From NCBI GenBank assembly GCA_905221605.1, contig CAJNDS010001802.1:359922-423921 (forward strand): a DNA stretch of 64,000 nucleotides, read 5' to 3'. Positions 11,341 through 23,440 of the stretch are shown piece after piece; within the stretch, counting starts at the first letter, position 1; the number at the start of each line of letters is the position of its first letter. This DNA comes from Symbiodinium natans (taxonomy: Eukaryota > Sar > Dinophyceae > Suessiales > Symbiodiniaceae). Position numbers and translations under genes: made by a program. Under the pieces are notes generated by a model. The model had not been told where the DNA came from. It did no database searches and saw only the letters and a list, made by a program, of their open reading frames with translations.

Positions 11341-12638
11341 GTGGGCTTTTCTAGTTCGTCGGTATGCGTCTTTTTCTGCTTCGGGTGCGAGGGGAACTGA
11401 GTGAGGGTGGGTGCAAGGGTCTGTGGTTTGGGTGTGAATGTAAGGGTTTAGGGGACTTCGGATTTTGGGAAGGCTGCTTTTGCTTGTGAGGTCTCTTGGG
11501 GTGTTTTGCCCAGCACAGCGCCTGGCAGGCCTTGGAATCGTCTTCAGGGTTCACCCAGTGTTGACCCCCAGCCCTATCTGAGCTACTGGACAGCGCAAGG
11601 CGCCAGTGCCTCTGAACCAGGGGATGCAGGATGGACATGGAAATCCCTTGGGCATTGAAGACTGGCAGCGTGGTGTTACATCCACGCCTCTTTCTTCGAC
11701 TGAGCAAAAGGCTCCCCCGTTTTGGCAGAATATCCACTGTGGTGGAACATCCGTAAAATTCAACCTGTATTGAGGAATACTCCCGCTTCCTGACTGCCTG
11801 CAAAGCAAGTTGTCGCGTGATTGTCGTCAGGGTCAACGCTGTGTCATGGGCTCAAACAACGACAGACGCAGTACTGCGCTCCCCTCTGTATGCCACATGT
11901 GCCCCAATTGCAGCCTCCTACGTCTGTACTGCAAGCCTAGACCCATACGTCAGCCACCTTGAATCCTTAAGCATCACAGCCCCCCTGGGCTCAGGGCAAC
12001 AAGCTTGGCCTCAAGTTCCTGCTGGCCACTTGGGGCAGCTCAGAGGGTCTTCCCCCCCCCCCCCCCCCCGGGCTTTTTGGAAAGGAAACGCTCGCACCTT
12101 TACAGTAAGGTGCTGGTTCCCTGAAACTTCCAAACACTTTCAAGCGCCCCCTGCACCGAGGATCTTCATGCCTTTCCGGGTGGATCCTCTGATGGCGCCA
12201 CGCCCCGGGAAGTTTGGCATGCTGAGGGCTTCACCTCGAACCTCTCATTTGCCCTGAGAATCAGTTCGCCCCCCCCCCCCCCCCCCCAAAGCCTTTAAAC
12301 CCCCCTAGGCGCCTTTAAGTATCCCCGTAGCCCCAACTTAAGTGCCGCCACACCCCTGAACCATGAAGCTGCAGGTTCGAGGGTTCGAATGCAGGGCTGG
12401 GGGTCTGGGGGTCGTGCTGAGGTTTAGGGTTCATGGGGGCAGGGCTTGAGGGTTTTGAGGTTGGAGGGTCTAGAGGCTTCGGGTTTAATTATGGTTTAGG
12501 GCTCAAGATTTCGGACTTGGTTCGGATCTGTCATGGCAGGCAGAGTGAGCTGTTTCAAAGGGTTCTAGGGGTTGAGGGTTGTGTGGTTCGAGTCCTGCCT
12601 GGGCCTTTGATGCCAGTTTTTCCTCAAAGCCGGTAGAG

Positions 12639-12710
12639 CTCCGGACACATCTCAGGCACCTACAACGGCATCTACCCCTCGAAGCCGGTGTTCTGGAGGG
12701 AGTCTGTCCA
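12639..12710 (+). CDS. Exon island, unrecognised
   Basis: After AGAG, the frame reads SGHISGTYNGIYPSKPVFWR. The reading is compact and codon-biased, and the flanks are G/T-rich. No homologue is recognised. Confidence 0.42.
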
Positions 12711-13347
12711 AGCTTCTTGGCTTTCGACCCCGCCGAGGGTCCAGGGCTGGGGGTTCGAGGGCCCGGTTAGGATTTTTTCAGGGAGGTGGAGCGACTGTCG
12801 GCATCTTGCGAAGGGTTGCTGGTAGCTGACGAGCGGTTGTGGTTCATGCAGGGCTCCGTTGACGGACTCTCAGGGCTCCTTGGTTTCAAGATCCTTTCAT
12901 GCTTGAGGGTTTCCATGTTTGGTCTAGGACAGTTTGAGGTGGGCGGTTTCCCCCCTGGTGCGCCTGAAGACATCATGCTTGGGGTTTGCTATTGGTGTGC
13001 TGCCCCGGCACTTGGACACAATTTCCGAAGTGCCCGCAGATTTCTTTTGGATTTCTTTCCGGGTGTCCGCTGATTCCCCTGTGAGGCTTCTCAATTTCCA
13101 GCAATCCTTCATGGGCCCGGGGCCCTTAAGGCCTATCCCGAAACTCCTCTAAGCCCCTAAACCCTCAGGCACCTTGCAGTAGCCAGCCCACCACTCAATG
13201 GGTAACTAGGGATCATATCATCCCTAGGATTAGATACAGAGATCTGAGGCATCTCATTCCTACTTCCCCACTGAGAACGAATTACGAGCTACCTGACCTC
13301 TACTTCCTACAAAAGAACTAGGTACTGGCTCGGTTATAGGGTTCCTC

Positions 13348-13415
13348 CCAAGTTCTTCCCGAAGCTCCGCACTGCCCTCGCCCAGTTGGGCAGCTCACCG
13401 CGCATTTCCCTGCAG
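13348..13415 (+). CDS. Exon island, unrecognised
   Basis: Reads KFFPKLRTALAQLGSSPRIS with GC-biased third positions, up to a CTGCAG. The downstream reading becomes proline-rich and intron-like. Confidence 0.38.
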
Positions 13416-14293
13416 GAGGCGGGTCCGAATGCGGAGGGCAGACCCCCCCGACATCCCCAAATCCCCGAAAAAGTTCAGGGCTTAGGTGAAATCCTGAGGT
13501 TCAGGGTCGTGAGACTTCTCCCTACGAGTGGCTGGAGGGCGATCATTGGACTTCCGTTTCAACACTTCGGCTTTCTCACGGGTAAGATTGCTCCTCATGT
13601 CAAAGCTTGGCTTGATGGGCTACTGTTCTGGGCCTTTCTTCTTGAATCATCTTCAACCGGCAGACGAGCAGACATGGAGCCGGTGAGAGGGTTTAGGGTC
13701 CAAGGCGCAGAGTTGCATCCATCCTCCTGTGGCCTAAGCCGTCCATTTCCCTAGATTCCCAATTCTGAAGCTCGATGCGGCCCCAGCTGCACTTGTCTTT
13801 TCCGGGGCCATATGTGTTCATTCTTTGCTTAGCCCCCTGTGCTTGCCCTCACCAAACACATCATCAGGCTGGGTTGCTCATCGTCGAGGCGGCCATCAAG
13901 TGGTGGCCCGGCTAGGGAGATGCATAGGGTTTGGAGATGTTTCGAGTTTAGGCTGTGGAATCTTGGGGGTCGGAGGCTTCCTGGGGCGCAGGGTGGTTGC
14001 TCAGCCGGGGCGTGGAATAGTTGCCTTGCATGTGGTGCGAGGAAGAATTCTTGGGCCGCTCCAGATTCCAGTTTCACCGAACCAATGATCTTCAGATGAT
14101 CTTCAGTCTCAACTTCTGATCCTCAACCCTCGACCCCTTCTACTCCCTGGACCCTAAACATTGAAACCGAAACCTCAAACACTCTGAACTCCACAAGAGC
14201 TGGTCGTCAGAGAGCACGCTGCTCTTCTATGGGGGTAGGGGGTTCGTTTAGTCTAAGCGTTTTGGGGCTTAGGGTTTAGGGGTGCGTACTCAG

Positions 14294-14374
14294 ATTCCCC
14301 GGCCAAGGATTGAGGGCCTAGACGACGATGTCAAGAAGGCCGTGTATGGCCTGTCACCCATGCCGCTGGGCTGA
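14294..14374 (+). CDS. Exon island, possible terminal exon
   Basis: Follows ACTCAG and reads IPRPRIEGLDDDVKKAVYG and then LSPMPLG before a TGA. The block upstream (14228-14282) is TTTAGGG-like. No family is recognised. Confidence 0.4.
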   Translation: MPRPRIEGLDDDVKKAVYGLSPMPLG

Positions 14375-14620
14375 GGAGGGGCAACTCCTCCATCTGAGCT
14401 TAGGTTGGCCTGTCGGAGTTTTGGGGGTAAGGCATAGGTCGAGAGTGCAGACTCGTCGTTTTTTCGATGACCGCTCAGGAACGAGCCCGCCCACCTGGCT
14501 GGATTTCAGATGCTCGCCCGGATCTGTAAGCCGCGGAGGGTCTGAGGGTCCTCAGAATGGAAACCCTAAACGCTAAACCCTAAACCCTAAACTTTAGGCC
14601 CCAAACCCACTTTGCTGAAA

Positions 14621-14715
14621 GGAACCCCACCTTTGCTCATCCCGACGAAGTGCTGGTGTGGCTGGCGGAAGCCACGGACCTCTTCAAGAACTCCAAGTTG
14701 CTCGGTGTTCCCTCG
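14621..14715 (+). CDS. Exon island between telomere-like blocks
   Basis: Follows CTGAAAG and reads NPTFAHPDEVLVWLAEATDL, then FKNSKLLGVPS. It is preceded by CCCTAAACCC units (14562-14595). Another CCCTAAA block (14718-14770) follows at once, as if the next intron were very short. Unrecognised protein. Confidence 0.5.
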
Positions 14716-15681
14716 AGCCCTAAAACCTAAACCCTAATCCCTAATCCCTAATCCCTAAACCCTAAACCCTCCAATTTGAGGAACAAAGTGAACAAAATTG
14801 CTCTGAGGTTGGTCGACCAGGCTGGGCTTCTTGTGCGTTCGAGTGGGCGAGTTGAGCTGGAGCTCGGCAGAACTCCAAGTCTCGGGGGCTTGGCTATTTA
14901 AAGGATCAGGGGACTTAGTAAGCAGGGATATCATTAGGGCAACTATAGATACAAGTACTTGTAACCCCAAGTAGGTTACTTTTCACCCTACTTCGTAAAG
15001 CTGTGTTGCTGTGTTGGTGGAACCTTGGAGGAATCTGGAGTGGAGGGTGGGTGACAGTTCTGTAAGTAGGCGTGGATGGCCTGAATGTGACTACAACGTT
15101 ACATCCTGGTCAGGGCATGAAGATGTACATGCAGGTCATCGAGAGCCTTTGTTGCACTTGGAAAGTCTTGCAGGTGCTTTGCAGGTAGGCTGGAGTTCCC
15201 AACAGAGCCAGAGTAGGCTTGACGGCGGAACGGCCATCTGTCTGCTGGTGCGGGCCTCTCGTGCTCAAAGTAGGCCTTTGAACAGGGTGAACAGGGTGCA
15301 GCAGCTCGCCAGAGTTTGCTCACAGACGGTTGGCTGACAAGTGATCCGTCCCTTTTGAAGATCCAACAGGTCTTAGTCTGTATGCGTGGCTCACCTTTGA
15401 TACCAGTAGAGTGTCTACTGCGAGGCACTGTGGTAGGCCATGCTGTTGCTGTAGGAGATCCAGCATGAGTAAACGAAGCTGTGGAAAACAACCAGAAAGG
15501 ACGGCCTTTCCTGGCGGTTCCTTCAACTCGATGGCAGCTGTGTTGCAATCTGTGTCGAAGCTGTGCTGCTGGATTTCCAGTAGTACCCGGAGCTTATGGC
15601 ACACCTGTCTAAGTTCCACTTTTTGTTTGGTCAGCTCTGTCAGCCGTCACGGTAAATCTTCAATGGAAAGATGATGTGGCT

Positions 15682-15745
<64 letters not shown>
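15682..15745 (+). repeat. 64-nt uninterrupted G run
   Basis: Sixty-four consecutive G. The minus-strand reading is polyproline and is an artefact. Its length and purity suggest a sequencing-sensitive homopolymer. Confidence 0.95.
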
Positions 15746-16301
15746 CGGGGAGTGGAGTGGGGAGTGGGTGGGGGGGGGCTGTGGAGGGGCTGCACATAGC
15801 AAAGCTGGCATAGCATCTCTTGTGCAGGGCGACAGACTTGCCAGACTCAAGACTTCTACAGTGAGGTTCCTTCTTGGTGGAAGAATACCACGAGCAAAAA
15901 GGATCGCGAGACCTGGGCCGGTGCCTTACACAAGAGCCCGCTGCTCCTAAACTCCAAAACTTCTGCCCCAACAAGAAGCCTAAACTTTAAACCCCTGATC
16001 GCTGGTAGCAAAGCCTCAGCCATTCCTTTGCCTGCCTGGCTTTTATTTCTGCGAGAGGCAGTGTTTGACATGCACTGGTACACCGCCTGGGGCACGAAGG
16101 CTCACGGCGAAGGGGGAGTGGCTTTGACAGGTCGGCATGCCTCTGCGCGTTTTGAGGAACCCCCCACTAGCCACTGTAGCTTGAAATTAGCCAAATGTCA
16201 AAAACCTGGTTCAATTCGATGCTTTCCGGACCTGAGCCCTGAACCCTAAACCAACAGACCTTGAAGCCCAAGGCCTTGAAGCCCGGTGAAGCCCTCAAAA
16301 G

Positions 16302-16397
16302 GCTGCCCTCCTCCCGGGCGAAGCGGTCCTCTGCAGCCGGCCCTTGGACGAGATTGTGGAGGCCGACTCGCGAAGGGCTCCGAGAGCAAAGGGCTGA
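16302..16397 (+). CDS. Terminal exon of an unrecognised gene
   Basis: After CAAAAG, the frame reads AALLPGEAVLCSRPLDEIVE, then ADSRRAPRAKG and TGA (16395-16397). The upstream 80 nt are CCCTGAA/CCCTAAA-like, as before other exons here. No family is recognised. Confidence 0.45.
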   Translation, partial: AALLPGEAVLCSRPLDEIVEADSRRAPRAKG

Positions 16398-16440
16398 GAA
16401 CATCTGAAAACCCTCCTTGTGGAGGATAAACCCTAATACG

Positions 16441-16506
16441 GGGGTTTCCGATATTCAGGGTACCTTACTGGGGTCCTTTAAAAAAGGAATCCTACTATTT
16501 GGGGGA
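16441..16506 (+). mobile_element. MITE-like element, family B, copy 3 (truncated)
   Basis: Begins GGGGTTTCCGATATTCAGGGTACC and contains GGAATCCTAC, the reverse of the family's internal motif. The far end is not recognisable. Confidence 0.45.
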
Positions 16507-16738
16507 CATGTGCGGCAGATGAGGCAGAAGTGCCATCTGCTTGCCACACGAAGCGATGGCGCGTCACTGAGTCAGGTTTAGCTAGTTCTGCAGGTTCTAA
16601 GGGAGTCATACGGTTCTGCAGCTGGCATTTACGCCATAGACTGCAGGTTCTGGGGCCAACAGAGTTGCATCCCAAGGCCCGTGAATAGGTTAGAGGTCCT
16701 CTGAGACTTACACATCGTTGTCAGGCCCCTGTCTTCCC

Positions 16739-17897
16739 GAGATCCCACCAACAATCTTGGCGCAGGTCTTGACCCCGGGCATTGTCGGGTTTGCAAAGAG
16801 CTTTGAGGCCATGGCGAACTTGGTAGGTTTCTATGCTTGTGCACTTGCTCTGTATCTCCCCTAGCGGCCCTCGCACTTGCGTGTGGAGAGTGGCGTCACA
16901 GATTCGGAGTTTTGCGTCTGGCTGCGCGGGGCGTGTGATAGGGGTCAAGTTGGGTCATGCAACATGTGTGCTTGCCACGCCCTAGCACCTATCAGTCTCC
17001 AAAGCACCCCCCCCCCTCCCCCCCCTCCCCCCCCCCAAATCCTGCTGTCACAGACGCCATCGGACACCCCGAAGTCTGCTGGCCAGGAAAATTTTGATGG
17101 CCAGCGAGCCACTTCCGTACCCCGGCCAAGTCCGCACTCTGCATCTCACCGGTTCTTTGTTTGGGAAACTGGGAGTGTGTTCAAAGTTCAAGGGTTTTGG
17201 GGGTTTTGGGGTTTCAGATTCGGGTGGTTCTCTTGATGAAGGGGAGTGGTGCTCCTCATCTCACATAAACAGCAGGCTGTTCTGACGGGCGTGAGGATCT
17301 TGGACTCTGACCCTTCGACTTCAAAGCTTTGCCTTTGAAGGTTTCAAAGTTTCGGGCCAGAACCTCCCCCAACAAACCCTCGACGCCTCAACCTCCTGAA
17401 CCCCAAACTGCAACCCCCCCCCCCTCCTTCCCAAAAAAACAAAAACAAGGCCTAAACCCTATAAACCCTAAGCTAAACCCTACATTCCCTTTACAAACTT
17501 TTACAAACACCCTGCCATGGATGGGATCGCTGCAGGAGTTTTCAGCAAGCACGAACGCAGATGCCCTCGTGGCTCGACTCGTCCTGGAGTTGGGGGGGTT
17601 TAGGGTTTAGGGTTCAGGGTTTAGGTTTTAGGGTTTAGGGTTTAGGGTTTAGGGACTTCGGAGTTTTGGTTCTAAAGGTCTCTAGGTTTCGCCACGAGCC
17701 GAACCCCTGTGCTGTCATTCGGAGGCGCAGTCTTTCAGGGAATTTGTGAAAGTCGAGCTTACCATCCTGAGATGACAGGCTTCGAGCCGGCATCGCATAC
17801 TCGCAAGCACATCCTGCTCTGTGCCGAGGTGGCTTGCAGCGACACCGCGATTACCAAGGCCTTCATGCTGAAGCAGGCGAAGAGTGTCAAGCCCTAA
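16739..17897 (+). CDS. Unrecognised gene, three exons including the stop
   Basis: Exon 16739-16822 reads EIPPTILAQVLTPGIVGFAK, then SFEAMANL, and ends at a GTAGGT donor. Exon 17536-17592 follows GCTGCAG and reads EFSASTNADALVARLVLEL; CCCTAAA-like sequence lies upstream and GGGGTTTAGGGTTTAGGG directly downstream. Exon 17779-17897 follows GATGACAG, reads FEPASHTRKHILLCAEVACS, then DTAITKAFMLKQAKSVKP, and ends with TAA. Third positions are strongly G/C. A further piece at about 17717-17768 (AQSFREFVKVELTIL) may belong. Treating these as one gene is an inference from order and strand. Confidence 0.48.
17593..17655 (+). repeat. TTTAGGG block at an exon end
   Basis: GGGTTTAGGGTTTAGGGTTC and further units begin directly at the end of exon 17536-17592, placing GTTTAGGG at the probable donor. 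Confidence 0.8.
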
Positions 17898-18143
17898 GCG
17901 GACAATATTCCAAGGCCAACAAGGCCTGCGCCCAAGTAACGCTCTGAAGCGCATCGAGCTACGGAACTGCCCTCAGACACCACAAAGAAGCTACAGTACC
18001 CCAAATGCAAATTCCAGTTGAAACAGTTCATTACATCATGTGATCCTCGCAGGTGGAGGTCATGCAGCTCCTTGGCCTAAGGGAGGTTCTTTTGAATCTG
18101 AGAAGGCGAAATCCGAAAGCATCGAGCTCAAGAGCCGCAAGCA

Positions 18144-18235
18144 TTGGGATGTTCCCCCTTATACTAACAGTCCTTCATAGGGGTTATAATCGAGGGTATT
18201 ATAGTCCCTATTAAGGAGTAGGGGGATCATCCCAA
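18144..18235. mobile_element. Fold-back MITE-like element, family A, copy 1
   Basis: TTGGGATGTTCCCCCTTATA at the left pairs with TAGGGGGATCATCCCAA at the right. The flanking octamers CGCAAGCA and CGCACGCC agree at 6 of 8 positions, compatible with a decayed target-site duplication. Confidence 0.75.
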
Positions 18236-19683
18236 CGCACGCCTCTCAAAAAGGGGCAGTGGGTCACAGGGAACCCCAACCCGTTTCAGGGGCGAGTTTT
18301 GTATTTCACTTTGGGACAACCGACAGCTGGGAGATCTTGGACTCGATGGTTCTGGGAGGGCAGGCTTCGGCGACGGCGATGCTGAGGTGGTTTTGTTACG
18401 CTGCGCGCAGCCCCCCGCCCACCCCCTCCGGCTATGAGGTGCTTCCATTGCTGGGACCCCAACTACATTTACATCTCAATGCCCCAGATGCGGAGATCTC
18501 TAGCCCATCTTTTGTGCGCCCCGTCCTGGCTTCCCGCCCTAACGCTTGCATCCCAGAGCCCTTCACTTTCGCCAACCCAACTATCGCGGAATCTGTGGGG
18601 TCCCAAACCCCTTCCTCCTGCACACTCAAAGTACGTCTCACACAGGGACATTGGCACGAAACCCAGCACGATTGTCATTGGACGGTATCTTGTGCAACGG
18701 GGTCGGCATGCGGCCGCCAGCAAGGGCGAACGCGGCTCGAGTGCAGTCACTGCAAACACAGGCGCAGTACTCAACAAAACCACGTTGATGAGCTCCTCTT
18801 CTGCAGTTCCGCAGCTCAGGGTGTTCATGCTTCTGTCTGTGCCCCCCACGCGGCATCGCGGCGACGTGTCCGTAGCGAGTCGTTCCACGGGAATCAGCAG
18901 CGCGCCTCCGTGTGCCCATGGCACTGCGAATACTTCATGGGTTTGGTGATGCTTGGTGTGATGGTGGGAGTGCCGGCGTGCACAAAGACGCACGCAAAGT
19001 ACCCGAGCAACTCCCGCCGACTCCCGCCAACTCTTTTTTTCGTCGGTCCAAAACAAGCAAACCCAAACCCATTGGGAAGCCTGAACCCGTTGTCGCAGGT
19101 CACGACCTATTTTTCACTTTCAAGTCCATGAGCTCAGAATTCAGGAACCACGGGATCAATCCTTACTTCTGGTCCTTGAAGATGCCCTACGGCCGGGAGG
19201 CTCAGACAACAGCAGGGCTTCGAAGTGTGCGGTGATTTTTTTTTTTTTTTTTTTTTCGCTGGGCTCTTGGGGCAACCTCGTGGGTTTTCTGATATTCTGG
19301 CACTGCCGGGGGTTTGAGAGTTTGGGTTTGACTTCCTTGGTGGGGTCATGAACCCTGTACCGGAGACCTTGAGAAACCCCAAACCCCGGGAGGTCCGCAT
19401 TTCCAGAGTTCAGCTGAGGCCCCGTCTTCGAAGCAGGATGGAGCCTGAAGAAGGCACCAGCTGATACATGGACGACTCCTTGATGTCATGTCGCGTTGCT
19501 TCAAGGTGTCTCACTGTGGTGGGCACATTGGGCACATTCCCTGAAGCAGACGCAGTGAAAGTGGCCTTCAAGCCAGATCATAAGCTAATTTTAACGCTAC
19601 GCGACCCGCCTCGGCCCGGCCCAGCGCATCCGCGTGAGCATGGTGATTCCGCAGCGCCCAAGTCGCTGGATCCCAAGCAATAA

Positions 19684-19692
19684 GGGTTGGGT

Positions 19693-19731
<39 letters not shown>

Positions 19732-19735
19732 GGTT
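19684..19735 (+). repeat. Homogeneous GGGTTGA heptamer array
   Basis: Seven near-identical GGGTTGA units, a one-base variant of the GGGTTTA heptamer seen elsewhere in the window. Confidence 0.85.
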
Positions 19736-20245
19736 CCGGGTTTATGGTTTAGGGCTCAAGGTTCACGCTTTGGGGTTGAGGGTTTTTTTGGGTTTAGGGT
19801 TCGGCTTGGGGTGATCGTAGGGTTGAGCCAGGCCATTTAAGGTTTAAGGCGACTCTTCGGCAGGGTGGGGGCAACCCCCCCCACCCCCCCCACCTCCCCC
19901 CCCCCTATCCCCCCCCTACCCCCTCCTTTTGTCCCTCCCCCAAAAGCCACATGAGCGGCTGGGCTCGAGGTGCTAATGGACGCAACAAGAGGGGCTTGAT
20001 GTTTGCAGGTGTCGCTTTCGCACACCCAATGGTTCATGACCTAGGGGTGTCGCTTTTCAAGTGTTCCCATCGTTTTACAGGGTTTTGGGCATTCGTGTCC
20101 ACTCCTTGCTTAATTGAATGGCTGGGGGTTTTGGCGCTTGCTCACATAAGGTGTTTGTGAAAGGCGGAGTTTTCCTGCTCCGACGCGCTGGCTTGAGGGC
20201 CGGAGGCTCAACTGGTGTGAGCACGGCGAACAGACACCCCCCACA

Positions 20246-20674
20246 CTTTCGGACCCCTTTTTTTTGGCCTCAAATGGGTACCCCCCCTGGGAAACCGGGG
20301 TCCGCAAGCGGACGGTTCGCCAGGACCAGAGGCAGTTGAAGCCCCTCCCAGCAAGCAGGGCCCCCCCCACCCCTCCCCCACCCCCCCCACCCACCCCACA
20401 CCCCCCCCCCACCCACCCCACCCCCAACCCCCCCCCCCCACCCTCCCCCACCCCCCACCCCACCCCCCCCGGTAGGTAGGGCGGGGGTGGGGGGGTGGGG
20501 GGGGGTGGGGGGGGGGTTGTCGGGGGGGGGGGGGGGGGGGTTTGGGGGGGGGGGTTGGGGGGGTAGGCTGCTGGGAAGGGCTGCAACTGCCTCTGGTCCT
20601 GGCGAACCATCCGCTTGCGGACCCTGCTCACCTAGTGGGGGTACCCATTTGAGGCAAAAAAAGGGGTCCGAAAA
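20246..20674. repeat. Large palindrome with poly-C / poly-G core
   Basis: The left arm (20246-20362) contains CTTTCGGACCCC, CCTCAAATGGGTACCCCC, GGTCCGCAAGCGGA and CCAGGACCAGAGGCAGTTG. The right arm (20563-20674) is its reverse complement with a few mismatches. Between them, a C-rich half (20361-20470) is followed by a G-rich half (20471-20562), so almost the whole 430 nt could fold on itself. Confidence 0.85.
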
Positions 20675-22949
20675 AGGGCCTTGGATGTGGGGGGAGGATT
20701 TGCCTGTTCTGACTTCCTCTTGCACCTTCGGCCCGAGGCCTCGGCGGATATTTCCCGGTGCATATACTCACAGCCAAGAGCGAGTTCTTGCTTAGACATT
20801 CCGCACACCTCCCTGAAACTTAAGACCAAACCTCCAGCCTCCAAGACCCCGAAATCGCAATAACATCGCACCTGGCTGCCAGATCTACGGGCTGCAAGAC
20901 ACGCCGCGCTTCCCATGCGCTGTGGGAGCAGGCGGCTTTCGGTGTTCTGACTCTGCTGATTTAATCCTTCAAGCGCTAGAGGGGGGGCCGTTTTGAAGGA
21001 GATCCCTGAAGCACGCAGGTGTCAACTTTCCGGCCGGGGATGTCCCTTGCTTCGCCGGGGACTGCTCCTGGGCAAACAGAGGGCCTCTTTTCTGGACAAG
21101 TCCTGAGAAGTCCTGCGCCTCGAATCTGAGGCTGAGTGATGCCTGGAAGTTCTCCAAGGTCTCCCAGGGTTCAGCTTTTGACTGCTTGCTTTTGGGCGCT
21201 GGCGATGTGAAAACTTAAGCCACGTGCTCGCGTTCCATCCTCTCCTGAGCACGCGGCCTCTTTGCACAATGCCCGCGCATCTTCTCTGAGTCCCGGTGCC
21301 TGCAGACTCCCTGAGGAGCCCCCTGTGTTGTGGGCAAATCCGAAGAGATTCAGCACAACATGGACTCCTGAGAGCATGGCTTTTCGCCTCCTCTGCTGTG
21401 TGCTCCATTTAGGGCACATAGGCGTATACGGAATATTTCTTCTGGGAAGCAAGTAGGTGGTTGAGAAGCATGGCGCAGAATGACCCTCAAACTTTGCAGA
21501 GCTGCATTTTTTGCGTTGGTGAGACCATTCAGTCGGATGGCAACGCTGGTCGCAGTCTTGCCCATTAGAAAGCGAGTACTGCCTCCACCATAGTGGTTTA
21601 ATGCACCTCGGACTCAAGATTTCCGTGAGGCCGGCAGATCGCAGCAAAAATCTGACTTCGCAGACCGCGGTTTTGTTCTCGAGCCAACCCTTGTTTTCCT
21701 TTTCTGACTCGACTCTGTTGTTGGTGTTTATGACAACTGGTGGTAGCTAGCTATAACCATGCTCATTGCGAGTACTGTCCCAGCCACAATCGTTTGCCCG
21801 TAAGAACCCGGAGATTGAGCCAGGCCTAGCCAGGCCTAGATGTTAAAGCAGTACCTCTGTCTTATCACAAAGCGGTGAGGCGGACGCAACGCAGGGGCGA
21901 CCGGGAGTTTGAAAGAACATGCTCATAACCTATGGCTAGCCTGGCCGGACGGGCCAAGTCCTTGATTTGATTCTTCAACCACGAACGGCGGGGCCTTTCC
22001 CTTCAATCTCCGACTCCCGAAAGCCCAAATCCCGAGCCTTCAGATTTTCTAGCGGCCCCCGAGGCCTGCTTTGGTGGGCTTGGCGGTTGTGGTCGTCGGC
22101 GATGCATGTCCGGGAGAAGGACCCATCGCAGGAAGAGCAAGATTCATGACCAGAGTTCTTTGTATTCGGACAAGTTGCCAACACTCGAAGGAAACAACCA
22201 GTGCACGTGGCAATTTCGGGAGACCACGCAGCACAAAGAAGGGTTTGTGGGGTTCCAGAGATTCGAGAGGCGCTCTCCTCCCGACACCACGTGCTGCTCC
22301 ACTCAGCCGTAAGAGCTCTGGGCCAGATGGCGCGGGTGCCCAGCGTTGTGTTGTTTCCGTGTTGTTACACCGTGTAGTGCTTTAGGGATGTTTGAGGGCC
22401 AGGGTTCTTGCATTCATGTGGTAGCGCCGCATGAAGCTAAAGGCAAGCTTCTTGGAAGTGACCTCTCTTAGGACATCATTCCGCCTGAGACGATGCGCTC
22501 GGAGTATTTTCTACGATGGCGGCTCCAGGCGCTCGTGTGTGGCTGTGCGGAAGCCGTACTAGCTTGTGCTCCACCTCTGCTGCATGCTGCTGTTGCTGGT
22601 GGCTGACTTACGCCACTGGGAACCCTTCGGCACGCTCCTGTCCCAAGATCTGTGACATGTGACATGTCACGGACATGCATTCCAAGGATTTTCAGGACCA
22701 TGGTATTGGGTTGACCCTTCACGGGAGAACAAGACCAAAGCCCCCCAAATGCGAGGTGCAACAGGAGCGGCGGAGCCACGTTGAGCGTATGGTCGCGTCG
22801 GATGCAGGACACGACGTGCTTGCTCCTGGGTCTGGACAAACGTGACGAAATCCGAAACCATCCTAAGCTCCTCAAACCCAGCCACCCCTAAACATCAACA
22901 AACAAGCAACAAAAGATAAAACTAAATAGAAATAGAAATATACATACAA

Positions 22950-23440
22950 ATATAAACATGAAAATAAACATAAACATAATTCATAGCACCAGAAACAGCA
23001 CCAGAAATAGCACCAGACATATCACCAGAAATATCACCAGGAATAGCACCAGGAATCCCCCTCAATTTTTGGCATTTGCCGGGTGCTATATGTTGTGGGT
23101 CTGCTGGTGGGGACTGTTAGTATGGCCGGTCCGGTCCCAAAGCATGAACATGAGCATAAGCATAAACATAAACATAAGCAGAAGCATAAGCATAAGCATG
23201 AGCATAAACACATAAACACAAACATAAACACATAAACACATAAACACAGCAACACATAAACATAAACACAAACAAAAACATTTTCATAAACATAAACATA
23301 ACCATAAACATAAACATAAACATAAGCATAAGCATAAGCATAAGCATAAGCATAAGCATAAGCATAAGCAGACGCATAAACATGAACATAAACATAAACA
23401 TAAACATAAACATAACCATAATCATAAATATAAATGCAAA
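22950..23440 (+). repeat. CATAAA/CATAAG/CACCAGAAATAG microsatellite
   Basis: A block of ACCAGAAATAGC-type 12-mers (22985-23055), then short unique sequence, then long runs of CATAAA, CATAAG and CATGAA hexamers. The open frames over it (MFMFMF, YAYAYA) are repeat artefacts. Confidence 0.9.

Larger units (their letters stand above)
18236..22949. other. Long stretch without a confirmed gene
   Basis: 18.26-19.13 kb is GC-rich and open in several frames on both strands, with no motif. A candidate exon at about 22471-22608 (DIIPPETMRSEYFLRWRLQA and on to TGA) has no splice support. Heptamer repeats at 19684 and a large palindrome at 20246 are annotated separately. There is also an A/T run at about 19234-19257. 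Confidence 0.4.

Noticed and set aside
12370-12610. GGTTCGAGTCC / GGTTCGAATGC, resembling tRNA T-loops
   Set aside because: No T-stem pairing and no matching acceptor or anticodon stems; the many GGTTCGAAT at 61-64 kb belong to palindromic satellites.
18259-19131. 290-codon open frame and overlapping frames on both strands
   Set aside because: Open in several frames with no domain, no splice support and no consistent codon bias.
19465-19500. YMDDSLM, resembling a reverse-transcriptase active site
   Set aside because: No other reverse-transcriptase motif lies within several hundred bases on either side.
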